From contig QFOU01000004.1 in assembly GCA_003241595.1 (NCBI GenBank), positions 1 to 46,168 of the forward strand: DNA of 46,168 bases, in the 5' to 3' direction. A model generated the notes under the pieces. It saw only the letters and a list, made by a program, of their open reading frames with translations, ran no database searches and was not told the DNA's origin. Below, piece after piece: positions 15,879-22,625 of the stretch. The DNA is from Pseudomonas fluorescens (lineage in GTDB: Bacteria; Pseudomonadota; Alphaproteobacteria; UBA2136; UBA6156). Every line of letters starts with the position of its first letter. Position 1 is the stretch's first letter. The translations under genes and the position numbers were made by a program.

Positions 15879-16442
15879 TTAAAGGTTTAACGAGAACTTC
15901 GACCAACTCTCCGGCGTATGGGCATAGATCAGGTCATGCGCCAGCACACCATCCACATGACGCCGCGCATTCAAAAGTCTACCCTCAAAGGCAAACCCGC
16001 ACGTCTTCATCACGTTCTCGCTCCGCACATTCAGATGATGACACCTCACCATCACACGCTGCGCGCCCCACTCTGGCCCAAAGAGCGCGGCAGTCTGCGC
16101 CTTCACCGCCTCCACCATAAAGCCGTGACCACATTGTGCTGTCGCTTGCCAGTACCCCAATTCAAAGCTCGGCACATCCACACTCTTGTAACGGAATCCG
16201 CCACTCCCCACCAACGCGCCGGTGTCTTTGCGGAAAATCGCCAGTGGCAACTCCTCCTTGGCCACGGCCTTGGCATGAAACATCAGGATCGTCCCTTGCT
16301 CACTCTCCAAACTTGGCGGATTTTGCGCCCAGTCCATCCACATCTTCAACTCGGCATGACTATCGCGCTTCGCCTCATACAAGGCCATAGCATCCGCCGT
16401 GGCGTAGGGGCGAATGATTAAACGCTTGGTCTCAAGGTCCAT
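15879..16442 (-). CDS. GNAT-family N-acetyltransferase (RimJ/RimL-like)
   Basis: 187 residues from ATG 16442, which has AGGAG 6 nt upstream; the frame opens at 16487 without such a site. It starts with the typical LETKRLIIRPYATADAMALYE and has the acceptor-side strand ELGYWQATAQCGHGFMVEAV (acetyl-CoA loop) and VMVRCHHLNVRSENVMKTCGFAFEGRL, the standard end of the Acetyltransf_3 fold. It would acetylate an amino group of a protein terminus or a small molecule using acetyl-CoA; the substrate cannot be predicted. It stands alone. Confidence 0.85.
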   Translation of the reverse strand: MDLETKRLIIRPYATADAMALYEAKRDSHAELKMWMDWAQNPPSLESEQGTILMFHAKAVAKEELPLAIFRKDTGALVGSGGFRYKSVDVPSFELGYWQATAQCGHGFMVEAVKAQTAALFGPEWGAQRVMVRCHHLNVRSENVMKTCGFAFEGRLLNARRHVDGVLAHDLIYAHTPESWSKFSLNL

Positions 16443-16512
16443 TGCAGTCTCCTGTGGTTTCTCGTTCACAATCAGAATTGCATACAACTCAAGCCCCGCG
16501 CAACCGCTTTAT

Positions 16513-16536
16513 CAAAAAACCCACCGCAAAGGTGGG
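16513..16536 (-). terminator. Terminator of the 25-residue membrane peptide gene
   Basis: CCCACC / GGTGGG stem with a 5-nt loop; TTTTTT follows on the minus strand. Confidence 0.8.
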
Positions 16537-16545
16537 TCGAATATC

Positions 16546-16623
16546 CTAGTTGAACACAAAGATATACAGCAGAACGATGACACTAATTGGCACGCCACAC
16601 AGCCACAGAAGAATTCCCTTCAT
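16546..16623 (-). CDS. 25-residue single-span membrane microprotein
   Basis: ATG 16623 to TAG 16546-16548 encodes a peptide beginning MKGILLWLCGVPISVIV and ending LLYIFVFN: one hydrophobic span with almost no soluble part. AAGGAAAGGA precedes the start and a clean terminator follows 10 nt after the stop. Short single-span peptides with a WL-x-GVPI core occur in other proteobacteria as uncharacterised proteins, as far as I recall. It is too short for standard gene finders. The function is unknown; small proteins of this kind often attach to larger membrane complexes. Confidence 0.65.
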   Translation of the reverse strand: MKGILLWLCGVPISVIVLLYIFVFN

Positions 16624-16713
16624 GACTCCATCCTTTCCTTGTTGTCCTTCCCTAACGCACCGCAACGTCTAAAAGTTCAAACAACCGCCCCACAAAAACG
16701 CCCCTCCCCATCG

Positions 16714-16837
16714 ACGAAGAAGAAGCCCCCGCGCAGGCGGCCACAAACGGTTCCTGTTTGCGGCAAGGACGACGACGCGTACAAATAAGTACGCGAGAAG
16801 GAGGCGACGTAAAGAGGGGCCGTTTTGGCCCCTGCCT
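16714..16837 (-). repeat. Structured intergenic repeat element, copy E2
   Basis: About 124 nt sharing three identical end and middle blocks with E1 at 4124-4263. The inner part differs but keeps the fold: outer stem CCTGTTTGCG with CGTAAAGAGG, and a central hairpin CGCGTAC-AAATAA-GTACGCG. The left end carries CCGC-GCAG-GCGG and the right end AGGGGCC-GTTTT-GGCCCCT. It lies just beyond the fusA terminator. Pairing preserved with different bases suggests a selected RNA or DNA structure rather than chance. Confidence 0.7.
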
Positions 16838-16847
16838 TTGTCAGCAT

Positions 16848-16875
16848 AAAGAAAAGGGCCCGAAGGCCCTTCTTT
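16848..16875 (-). terminator. Terminator of fusA
   Basis: AGGGCC / GGCCCT with a CGAA loop, extended by an A/T-rich lower stem; the stem begins at the fusA stop codon and is followed by TTTTC on the minus strand. Confidence 0.85.
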
Positions 16876-18955
16876 ATGCAGCGCGTTTCGCAGCAATTTC
16901 AGTCGCTACGTTGCTCGGTACCGGATCGTAGTGAGCAAACTCCATGCTCGGGCTACCACGACCTTGGGTCATGGAGCGCAGGGTGGTCACGTAACCGAAC
17001 AGGTTGGCCAGCGGAACGAAAGCCTTCACCACGGTCTGACCGAAGCGGTCTTCGGTACCGGTGATCTGGCCACGACGGCTGGAGAGGTCACCAATAACGT
17101 CACCCATGAAGTCGGAGGGTACGGTCACTTCCATCTTCATGATCGGCTCCAGCAGTTGCGGGGCGCACTTCTTGGCAGCTTCCTTAACAGCCAGGATACC
17201 GGCCATTTTGAACGCCATTTCCGAGGAGTCCACGTCGTGGTAGCTACCATCGAACAAGGTGGCCTTCACGTCCACAACGGGGTAACCGGCGTACATACCG
17301 TTCTTGAGGGACTCCTCAATACCGTCCTGAATCGCAGGGATGTATTCCTTCGGTACCACACCACCCACGATGGCGTTAACGAATTCAAAGCCCTTACCGG
17401 TTTCGTTCGGCTCGAACTTGACCCAGCAGTGACCGTACTGACCGCGACCACCAGACTGCTTCTTGTGCGAACCTTCGCACTCAGCACTCTTGGTGATGGT
17501 TTCGCGGTAGCTCACTTGCGGAGCACCGGTGTTCACTTCAACTTTGTGTTCGCGCTTGAGGCGGTCCACCATGATGTCGAGGTGAAGCTCACCCACACCT
17601 GCCAGAATGGTCTGGCCGGTTTCTTCATCGGTGTACACGCGGAAGCTCGGGTCTTCAGCCATCAGCTTACCAAGGCCGATACCCATCTTTTCCTGGTCGC
17701 CCTTGCTCTTCGGCTCAACAGCCATCGCAATAACGGGTTCCATGGCCTTAATGGTTTCCAGCATGTAGTCCTTGCCTTCAGCGCACAGGGTGTCACCGGT
17801 ACGGGTGTCCTTCAGACCGATCAAGGCGCCGATATCACCGGCACGCAGCTCGGTAACTTCTTCGCGCTTGTTGGCGTGCATCTTAACGATACGGCCGATA
17901 CGTTCGTTGCGCTGACGGGTGGCATTGTAAACCGAGGTACCGGAGGAGATCACACCGGTGTAAACACGCACAAAGGTCAGGGTACCAACATAGGGGTCGG
18001 TCGCGATTTTGAACGCGAGGGCGCCCAGCGGCTGGTCGTCGCCAATCTTCAGGGTCACTTCGCTACCATCGGGCAGTTCAGCCTTGACGTTCTCTTCATC
18101 GATTTCGTCCGGAGCCGGCAGGTAAGCGATAACCGCATCCAGCAGCGGCTGAACACCCTTGTTCTTGAAGGACGAACCGCACAGTACCGGGAACATCTGC
18201 ATGGTCACGGTGCCCTTACGAATGCATTTCTTGAGGGTGTCTACGCTCGGCTCGTTACCTTCGAGGTAGGCATTCATGGCGTCGTCATCGAATTCAACAG
18301 CGGTTTCAACCAGCTTGTTGTGCCACTTGTCGGCTTCGGCCTTCATGTCGGCCGGAATGTCGAGAACATCCCAGGTCGCGCCCAGCTCTTCACCGTTGTA
18401 AACCAGAGCCTTCATCTCCACGAGGTCGATCATGCCCTTGAAGTTGTCTTCGGAACCGATCGGCAGTTGGATCGGAACGGCGTTGGCACGCAGACGCTCT
18501 CTCATCATGTCCACGCAACGCAGGAAGTTGGAACCGACGCGGTCCATCTTGTTGACGTAGCACAAACGCGGCACACCGTAGTTGGAGGCGTGGCCCCAGT
18601 TGGTTTCGGATTGCGGTTCCACACCGGACACGGCGTCAAAGGCGGCGATAACACCGTCCAGAACACGGACCGAACGCTTCACTTCAATGTTGAAGTCGAT
18701 GTGTCCGGGGGTGTCGATCAGGTTGAAGGTGTAACCCTTCCACTCGGCGGTGGTCGCAGCCGAGGTAATGGTGATACCACGCTCTTGCTCCTGGGCCATC
18801 CAGTCCATGGTGGCCGCACCTTCGTGCACTTCACCGATCTTGTGGGTACGGCCGGTGTAGTAAAGGATACGCTCGGAGGTGGTGGTTTTGCCCGCGTCAA
18901 CGTGGGCCATAATGCCGATGTTGCGGACTTTACTCATGGGTGTGGTACGGGCCAT
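16874..18955 (-). CDS. fusA: Elongation factor G
   Basis: 693 residues, the usual size. It is the ribosomal translocase GTPase. The G domain has G1 AHVDAGKTT (17-25), the switch region RGITITSAATT, G3 DTPGHIDF and G4 NKMDR. Domains III-V follow, with GVGELHLDIMVDRL and the C-terminal FGYVTTLRSMTQGRGS-like segment with PSMEF. In most proteobacteria fusA follows rpsG directly. Here 2.0 kb with three small genes and a promoter intervene, and tuf does not follow. Confidence 0.97.
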   Translation of the reverse strand: MARTTPMSKVRNIGIMAHVDAGKTTTSERILYYTGRTHKIGEVHEGAATMDWMAQEQERGITITSAATTAEWKGYTFNLIDTPGHIDFNIEVKRSVRVLDGVIAAFDAVSGVEPQSETNWGHASNYGVPRLCYVNKMDRVGSNFLRCVDMMRERLRANAVPIQLPIGSEDNFKGMIDLVEMKALVYNGEELGATWDVLDIPADMKAEADKWHNKLVETAVEFDDDAMNAYLEGNEPSVDTLKKCIRKGTVTMQMFPVLCGSSFKNKGVQPLLDAVIAYLPAPDEIDEENVKAELPDGSEVTLKIGDDQPLGALAFKIATDPYVGTLTFVRVYTGVISSGTSVYNATRQRNERIGRIVKMHANKREEVTELRAGDIGALIGLKDTRTGDTLCAEGKDYMLETIKAMEPVIAMAVEPKSKGDQEKMGIGLGKLMAEDPSFRVYTDEETGQTILAGVGELHLDIMVDRLKREHKVEVNTGAPQVSYRETITKSAECEGSHKKQSGGRGQYGHCWVKFEPNETGKGFEFVNAIVGGVVPKEYIPAIQDGIEESLKNGMYAGYPVVDVKATLFDGSYHDVDSSEMAFKMAGILAVKEAAKKCAPQLLEPIMKMEVTVPSDFMGDVIGDLSSRRGQITGTEDRFGQTVVKAFVPLANLFGYVTTLRSMTQGRGSPSMEFAHYDPVPSNVATEIAAKRAA

Positions 18956-18993
18956 GTGTGGTACTTTCCTGCTTATAATGAAACTTACCGCGG

Positions 18994-19022
18994 GATATAC
19001 CGGATGCCGCCCGAATAGGCAA
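18994..19022 (-). promoter_or_regulatory. Promoter of fusA
   Basis: Minus strand TTGCCT (19017-19022), 17-nt spacer, TATATC (18994-18999), about 40 nt before ATG 18955. It supports separate transcription of fusA from rpsL-rpsG. Confidence 0.55.
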
Positions 19023-19057
19023 GTGCTTAAGCAAGCCTTTGAACCAAATCACTCCCA

Positions 19058-19089
19058 TAAAAAATCCCGCCCTCATCACTGAGGGCGGG
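19058..19089 (-). terminator. Terminator of the membrane gene at 19118-19504
   Basis: CCCGCCCTC / GAGGGCGGG stem with ATTTTTT on the minus strand. It insulates fusA from upstream genes. Confidence 0.9.
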
Positions 19090-19117
19090 TCGGTATCGCT
19101 TCAACGCGCGTTACAAA

Positions 19118-19504
19118 TCACCGCGACAACGGACGCGCGGCACTGGCATGGATAACAGCAGCCACAACGGGCATCACCAGCACGACAGCAAAGCCGCCAA
19201 GTTCAAGCGAGCGCACCGCATCGGCATCTCCGGCCCACGCCCACAAGCCGCCATCATCCCGCAGGAAGACGGCACACATGAGGCCCGCCAGCAACGAAAT
19301 GCCCGGCAGTGCGAAGGAGGGAACATCCTCCAGCAAGCCATAGGCCCGACTCAGCACGAACACCATCACCAGCGACACGACCGCCAGCAACAGAGACCCG
19401 TAGATCAACATCCAGCTCACCGGTTCGGCATAGAAATTGGCGAAGAACATCGCCCACACCATGCCAGAGATGAACAGAAGAACATGCAGACTGAAAATTT
19501 TCAT
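19118..19504 (-). CDS. Four-span membrane protein of unknown function, str insert gene A
   Basis: 128 residues from ATG 19504, which has TGGAGG 7 nt upstream. About four hydrophobic segments are visible: FSLHVLLFISGMVWAMFF, WMLIYGSLLLAVVSLVMVF, FALPGISLLAGLMCAVFL and LGGFAVVLVMPVVAAVIH. There are no catalytic motifs and no family I recognise. The leader has a GGCTCC-GAACG-GGAGCC hairpin immediately before ATCTGGAGG, matching the layout of gene B upstream. It has its own terminator. Confidence 0.65.
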   Translation of the reverse strand: MKIFSLHVLLFISGMVWAMFFANFYAEPVSWMLIYGSLLLAVVSLVMVFVLSRAYGLLEDVPSFALPGISLLAGLMCAVFLRDDGGLWAWAGDADAVRSLELGGFAVVLVMPVVAAVIHASAARPLSR

Positions 19505-19579
19505 GGATGACCTCCAGATGGCTCCCGTTCGGAGCCGAAACACCGAAATTGGTTACCAGTAAGATGAGGTTACTTCCCT

Positions 19580-19617
19580 AAAAAAACAACCCCCGCCATG
19601 CCAAGCACAGCAGGGGC
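19580..19617 (-). terminator. Probable terminator of str insert gene B
   Basis: CCCCGC / GC-A-GGGG stem with a long loop, followed on the minus strand by TTGTTTTTTT. The stem is imperfect. Confidence 0.5.
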
Positions 19618-19632
19618 CACTCATCGCATAAT

Positions 19633-20124
19633 TTAGTTCTTGGGTCTGAATGTGCAGATGAAGTTATCACGAGACTCCATCATCCCGCGCGAAAAACGCA
19701 CTTCAACAATCTCCCAGCCCAACTCGTCTAGAAACAGGAAGAACGGCAAAAAGACGAGACGGGCTTTCTCAAGCGGAATGGGAGTGTCATCATACTCCTT
19801 CCGGATAAGTTCCTTAAAAAGGTGATGTCGGAAGAGATCATACGGCATTTCCTTACCAATGCTGATACGTCCGTCGTCGTGCCGCTTCGAATGAGCCAAA
19901 CGCGTGGCAAATGTCGTCATCAGCACATGATTGTAATCCATCACCTGCCTTTGAAAAGCACATGCCTTCTCATAAGCCTGCTCGGCCCTGAAATGAGCCA
20001 ATTCCTCAACCGTTTTTGGCAATGCAGGAACACTCCCTGCAACAGCAGAAGGAGCAGAAGCAGCCGTTTCATCCGCACAACGCACACCACGGAAGATCGA
20101 AATGTTATTCAAGAGTTTACGCAT
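19633..20124 (-). CDS. Hypothetical protein, str insert gene B
   Basis: 163 residues from ATG 20124. ATG 20133 in the same frame directly abuts GGAG, whereas 20124 has it 8 nt upstream. It is soluble and mostly helical after residue 45, with TVEELAHFRAEQAYEKACAF and a C-terminal LDELGWEIVEVRFSRGM. Residues 1-12 are only weakly hydrophobic. I see no known domain. A promoter (TTGTTT-N17-TATACA with an extended TG) and a GC hairpin precede it. It sits between two small membrane-protein genes. Confidence 0.6.
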   Translation of the reverse strand: MRKLLNNISIFRGVRCADETAASAPSAVAGSVPALPKTVEELAHFRAEQAYEKACAFQRQVMDYNHVLMTTFATRLAHSKRHDDGRISIGKEMPYDLFRHHLFKELIRKEYDDTPIPLEKARLVFLPFFLFLDELGWEIVEVRFSRGMMESRDNFICTFRPKN

Positions 20125-20183
20125 AGAAAACATCTCCAGATGGCGCCTCGGCGCCGGTTAGCGCCATTTTTGGCATAAGAATA

Positions 20184-20212
20184 TGTATACCAAAAAGAGG
20201 AAATAAAAACAA
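20184..20212 (-). promoter_or_regulatory. Extended -10 promoter of str insert gene B
   Basis: Minus strand TTGTTT (20207-20212), 17-nt spacer ending in TGG, then TATACA (20184-20189). The same TGGTATACAT string precedes gene C. Confidence 0.55.
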
Positions 20213-20243
20213 GCCCCGCCTCCCCTCTCAGGAAAACGGGACT
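20206..20243 (-). terminator. Terminator of str insert gene C
   Basis: Minus strand AGTCCCG pairs with CGGGGCTTG across a long loop, followed by TTTTTATTT. It overlaps the -35 of the next promoter. Confidence 0.5.
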
Positions 20244-20255
20244 TACCCTCGCATG

Positions 20256-20645
20256 TTACGGATACGGCATGCCGTCATACGGCGAATTGTCCATCTCGCG
20301 CGCGCCCCGCACATCCCGCACCACCTGCGCGCCCACGGCCACAACGCAACCCAGTGCCAAACCACCTACGATTATCGCTCCGGCCAACGCCATGGTATCC
20401 GCCAGCGTCGGCAACCATGCCACCGCTAAACCCGCACAAAACAGCATCAGAAACAAAATGCCGTACGGAGTCACCCCCTCTTCGAGGAAGATACACAAGA
20501 GCGTGCAACCCAACACGAAGAACGTCACGAGATAAAACATAAGCCGGGCAGTCTTCGAAAGAGCCGGCACATAGGCATACAGTACGTAGCCCAGCACAAA
20601 GATCGCAATAGCAAACGCCACTGCCATAAAAACCTTAGCAAACAT
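20256..20645 (-). CDS. Four-span membrane protein of unknown function, str insert gene C
   Basis: 129 residues from ATG 20645 (AAGGA upstream). Four hydrophobic segments are visible: VFMAVAFAIAIFVLGYVLY, LMFYLVTFFVLGCTLLCIF, YGILFLMLFCAGLAVAWL and ALAGAIIVGGLALGCVV. A short acidic tail ends PYDGMPYP. No family is recognised. It resembles gene A in size and topology but not obviously in sequence. It follows the rpsG terminator and the E3 element, and has its own extended -10 promoter. Confidence 0.65.
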   Translation of the reverse strand: MFAKVFMAVAFAIAIFVLGYVLYAYVPALSKTARLMFYLVTFFVLGCTLLCIFLEEGVTPYGILFLMLFCAGLAVAWLPTLADTMALAGAIIVGGLALGCVVAVGAQVVRDVRGAREMDNSPYDGMPYP

Positions 20646-20691
20646 TGATGATGATCCTTCAAAAAGCTCCGCAGAGCCGCCTCGATAACCA

Positions 20692-20721
20692 TGTATACCA
20701 TAATTCACAAAGGCCTAAACA
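20692..20721 (-). promoter_or_regulatory. Extended -10 promoter of str insert gene C
   Basis: Minus strand TGG-TATACA (20692-20700) with only a weak -35. It shares TGGTATACAT with the gene B promoter. Confidence 0.4.
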
Positions 20722-20727
20722 AAAAAG

Positions 20728-20884
20728 TCCGCCAGCCGCAGGCGGGCGTGGCTGGCTCACAGGGAATTCGCTGGGAGGCGGGGATTTTCCGGTTTCTTCG
20801 CAGACCGAGGAGCGCAGCGTACATCAAATACGTAAGCACCACAGGGCAAGAAAAACCGGAAAAGCACCCCTCCCAGTAGAATTC
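20728..20884 (-). repeat. Structured intergenic element E3 (probable relative of E1 and E2)
   Basis: A long folded segment. GAATTC-G-CTGGGAGG (20764-20778) pairs with CCTCCCAG-TA-GAATTC (20869-20884). Inside, TTTTCCGGTTTCTT (20785-20798) pairs with the strand at 20848-20863. The centre holds GCAGCGTAC-ATCAAA-TACGTAAGC. A CCGCC / GGCGG hairpin flanks it at the left and, on the minus strand, is followed by TTTTTT as a terminator. The central GTAC hairpin and long enclosing stem match E1 and E2 in plan, not in outer sequence. Confidence 0.5.
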
Positions 20885-20901
20885 GGTGAATCTCCGTTGG
20901 A

Positions 20902-20935
20902 TAAAAAAGAGGAGCCATCCGGCTCCTTCTTTTTT
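20902..20935 (-). terminator. Terminator of rpsL-rpsG
   Basis: AGGAGCC / GGCTCCT with an ATCC loop, extended by AAAAAAG / CTTTTTT; it lies right at the rpsG stop. This ends the ribosomal transcript before the insert genes. Confidence 0.9.
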
Positions 20936-21401
20936 ACCAACGGTAGTGCGCGAACGCCCGGTTGGCTTCGGCCATCTTGTGCACATCTTCCTTCTTCTTG
21001 AAGGAACCACCACGACCGGACACAGCGTCCAGCAGCTCGTTGGTCAAACGATCGGTCATGGTCTTCTCGTTGCGCTTACGGGCTTGGTCTACGATCCAAC
21101 GGATACCGAGGGATTGAGCGCGCTCAGGGCGAACTTCCATCGGAACCTGGTAAGTAGCACCACCCACGCGACGGGAACGGACTTCCATTTCCGGCTTAAC
21201 GTTGTTCAGCGCAGCGTGGAAAACTTCCAGCGCAGGCTTCTGGGTCTTGGCTTCAATGTTGGCCAGAGCACCGTAGACGATAGTCTCGGCAGTGCCCTTT
21301 TTACCGGCCAGCATGACCTTGTTCATGAATTTGGTGAGGACGATGTCCCCGTACTTCGGATCTGGCAGGGTGATCCGCTTCTCGGCGCGACGACGACGCA
21401 T
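20934..21401 (-). CDS. rpsG: 30S ribosomal protein S7
   Basis: 155 residues, the normal length. It nucleates assembly of the 30S head and contacts the E-site tRNA. The family text is continuous from MRRRRAEKRITLPDPKYGD through VGGATYQVPMEVRPERAQSL to the C-terminal EDVHKMAEANRAFAHYRW. AGGAG precedes ATG 21401. It follows rpsL after 27 nt, as in a normal str operon. Downstream, a strong terminator replaces the usual fusA. Confidence 0.97.
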   Translation of the reverse strand: MRRRRAEKRITLPDPKYGDIVLTKFMNKVMLAGKKGTAETIVYGALANIEAKTQKPALEVFHAALNNVKPEMEVRSRRVGGATYQVPMEVRPERAQSLGIRWIVDQARKRNEKTMTDRLTNELLDAVSGRGGSFKKKEDVHKMAEANRAFAHYRW

Positions 21402-21428
21402 GGTGTAATTCTCCTACTTAACCGAAAA

Positions 21429-21836
21429 CTATTTCTTCTTACCCGTAGCGGCGGCAGCTTGGCCGGGCTTCGGACGCTTAGCACCGTACAAGGAACGACC
21501 TTGCATACGGCCCTTAACGCCTTGGGTATCCAATGCACCACGTACGATGTGGTAACGCACACCCGGCAAGTCTTTTACACGGCCGCCGCGGATGAGCACG
21601 ACGCTGTGTTCTTGCAGGTTGTGGCCTTCACCCGGAATATAGGCGATGACTTCGTAACCGTTGGTCAGACGAACCTTGGCTACTTTACGCAGCGCCGAGT
21701 TCGGCTTTTTCGGGGTGGTGGTGTAAACACGGGTGCACACGCCGCGTTTTTGCGGGGCGCCTTCCATGGCGGGAGACTTGGTACGAGCCTTTTGGATAAC
21801 GCGCGGCTTGCGTACAAGTTGGTTGACGGTTGGCAT
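21429..21836 (-). CDS. rpsL: 30S ribosomal protein S12
   Basis: 135 residues from ATG 21836 (GGAGG 9 nt upstream); the frame opens earlier at 21965 but the family starts MPTVNQLVRKPR. It is the decoding-centre protein. The streptomycin-relevant segments TTTPKKPNSALRKVAK and GRVKDLPGVRYH are wild type. The text VYTTTPKKPNSALRKVAKVR is typical of alphaproteobacteria but not diagnostic. An Ala-rich C-terminal tail (PGQAAAATGKKK) extends it slightly beyond the usual 123-124 residues. Confidence 0.97.
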   Translation of the reverse strand: MPTVNQLVRKPRVIQKARTKSPAMEGAPQKRGVCTRVYTTTPKKPNSALRKVAKVRLTNGYEVIAYIPGEGHNLQEHSVVLIRGGRVKDLPGVRYHIVRGALDTQGVKGRMQGRSLYGAKRPKPGQAAAATGKKK

Positions 21837-21943
21837 AGGCCATAACCTCCAATTCGTTAATATTCCCAACACGGCTTTCAAACCAGCCGGGGGACGCTTC
21901 TCCTCACTGCCAATGGAGGCGGCAGGGGATACTCCGTGACGCC

Positions 21944-21972
21944 TAAATAGGCACATCCCCCCCACCTGTCAA
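21944..21972 (-). promoter_or_regulatory. Promoter of rpsL-rpsG
   Basis: Minus strand TTGACA (21967-21972), 17-nt spacer with a G-run, TATTTA (21944-21949). The leader of about 100 nt to ATG 21836 contains GC-rich inverted repeats (around 21880-21935). Confidence 0.6.
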
Positions 21973-22084
21973 CGCCTTTCTCACGCCAACCCTCTGAAAT
22001 GTACACTTTCCACCTCGGATAATCCGACCTCCGACAGATTGTGCACATAAACCACAACACCCAACTGTGCAGAACGCACTAAAA

Positions 22085-22125
22085 ACAACTTTAAGTTGTA
22101 TCGCAGCACAGCACCTGTTGTGCTG
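22085..22125 (+). promoter_or_regulatory. Palindrome and hairpin in the pilin leader
   Basis: ACAACTT-T-AAGTTGT (22085-22099) is a perfect 15-nt palindrome. It is followed by the hairpin CAGCACA / TGTGCTG (22104-22110 with 22119-22125), ending 5 nt before the pilin ATG. No ribosome site is visible in the remaining gap. They could be an operator and a translation-control hairpin for the pilus operon. Confidence 0.4.
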
Positions 22126-22130
22126 GGTGC

Positions 22131-22610
22131 ATGAAACGCGTTCCCCTCTCCCATTCTCTGTCCGCTGCGGTGCTGGTCGCCGGGGTGGCCGTCGTCCTCT
22201 CGGTCCATGCCGCCAATACGGGTTCAGTGGTCATTACCGCCACGGTGCCCTCACAATGCAATATTACGGTCACCCCCGCGTCGGGCGCCAACATTGCCGA
22301 CCTCACCACCGGCAACACCAACCTCAAGGTCGCTACCGTCAACGAGTCCTGCAACGCGCCAGATGGCTACTACGTCAACATCACCGGCACCAACTCCGGT
22401 ACCTACACCGGCCAGTTCCGCTCCAGTGGCGGCAGTACCCAGCCGTTCTCGGTCAGCTATAACGGCAGCAACGTCAATGCCACGCGTATTACCGATGCCA
22501 CCGCTCCGGCCAACGTGAACAAAGACGTCAACATCACCTACGCCGCCAACGCCGGTCTCACTGCCGCCACCTATACCGAAACTCTCAACTTCGTCATTAC
22601 CGCTAAATAA
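22131..22610 (+). CDS. Pilin subunit, spore-coat-U-like (archaic chaperone-usher pilus)
   Basis: 159 residues. The signal peptide of about 28 residues ends VHA before ANTGSVVITATV. The mature part is a beta-rich pilin domain with two cysteines (SQCNITV and NESCNAPDG) and the C-terminal strand AATYTETLNFVITAK, as in spore-coat-U/Csu-type subunits. Such subunits polymerise by donor-strand exchange after delivery by the chaperone. It is the first gene of a four-gene operon, with the chaperone starting 15 nt downstream. The leader lacks a clear ribosome site. Confidence 0.8.
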   Translation: MKRVPLSHSLSAAVLVAGVAVVLSVHAANTGSVVITATVPSQCNITVTPASGANIADLTTGNTNLKVATVNESCNAPDGYYVNITGTNSGTYTGQFRSSGGSTQPFSVSYNGSNVNATRITDATAPANVNKDVNITYAANAGLTAATYTETLNFVITAK

Positions 22611-22625
22611 CAAGGGAATATGCCC

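Noticed and set aside
16931..19018. Long open frame (695 codons) opposite fusA
   Set aside because: It mirrors the real gene in a GC-rich, codon-biased region, its translation has no recognisable family, and EF-G on the other strand is certain.
20728..20884. E3 counted as an identical copy of E1 and E2
   Set aside because: Only the central hairpin plan and position agree; its outer stems have different sequence, so it is reported separately with lower confidence.
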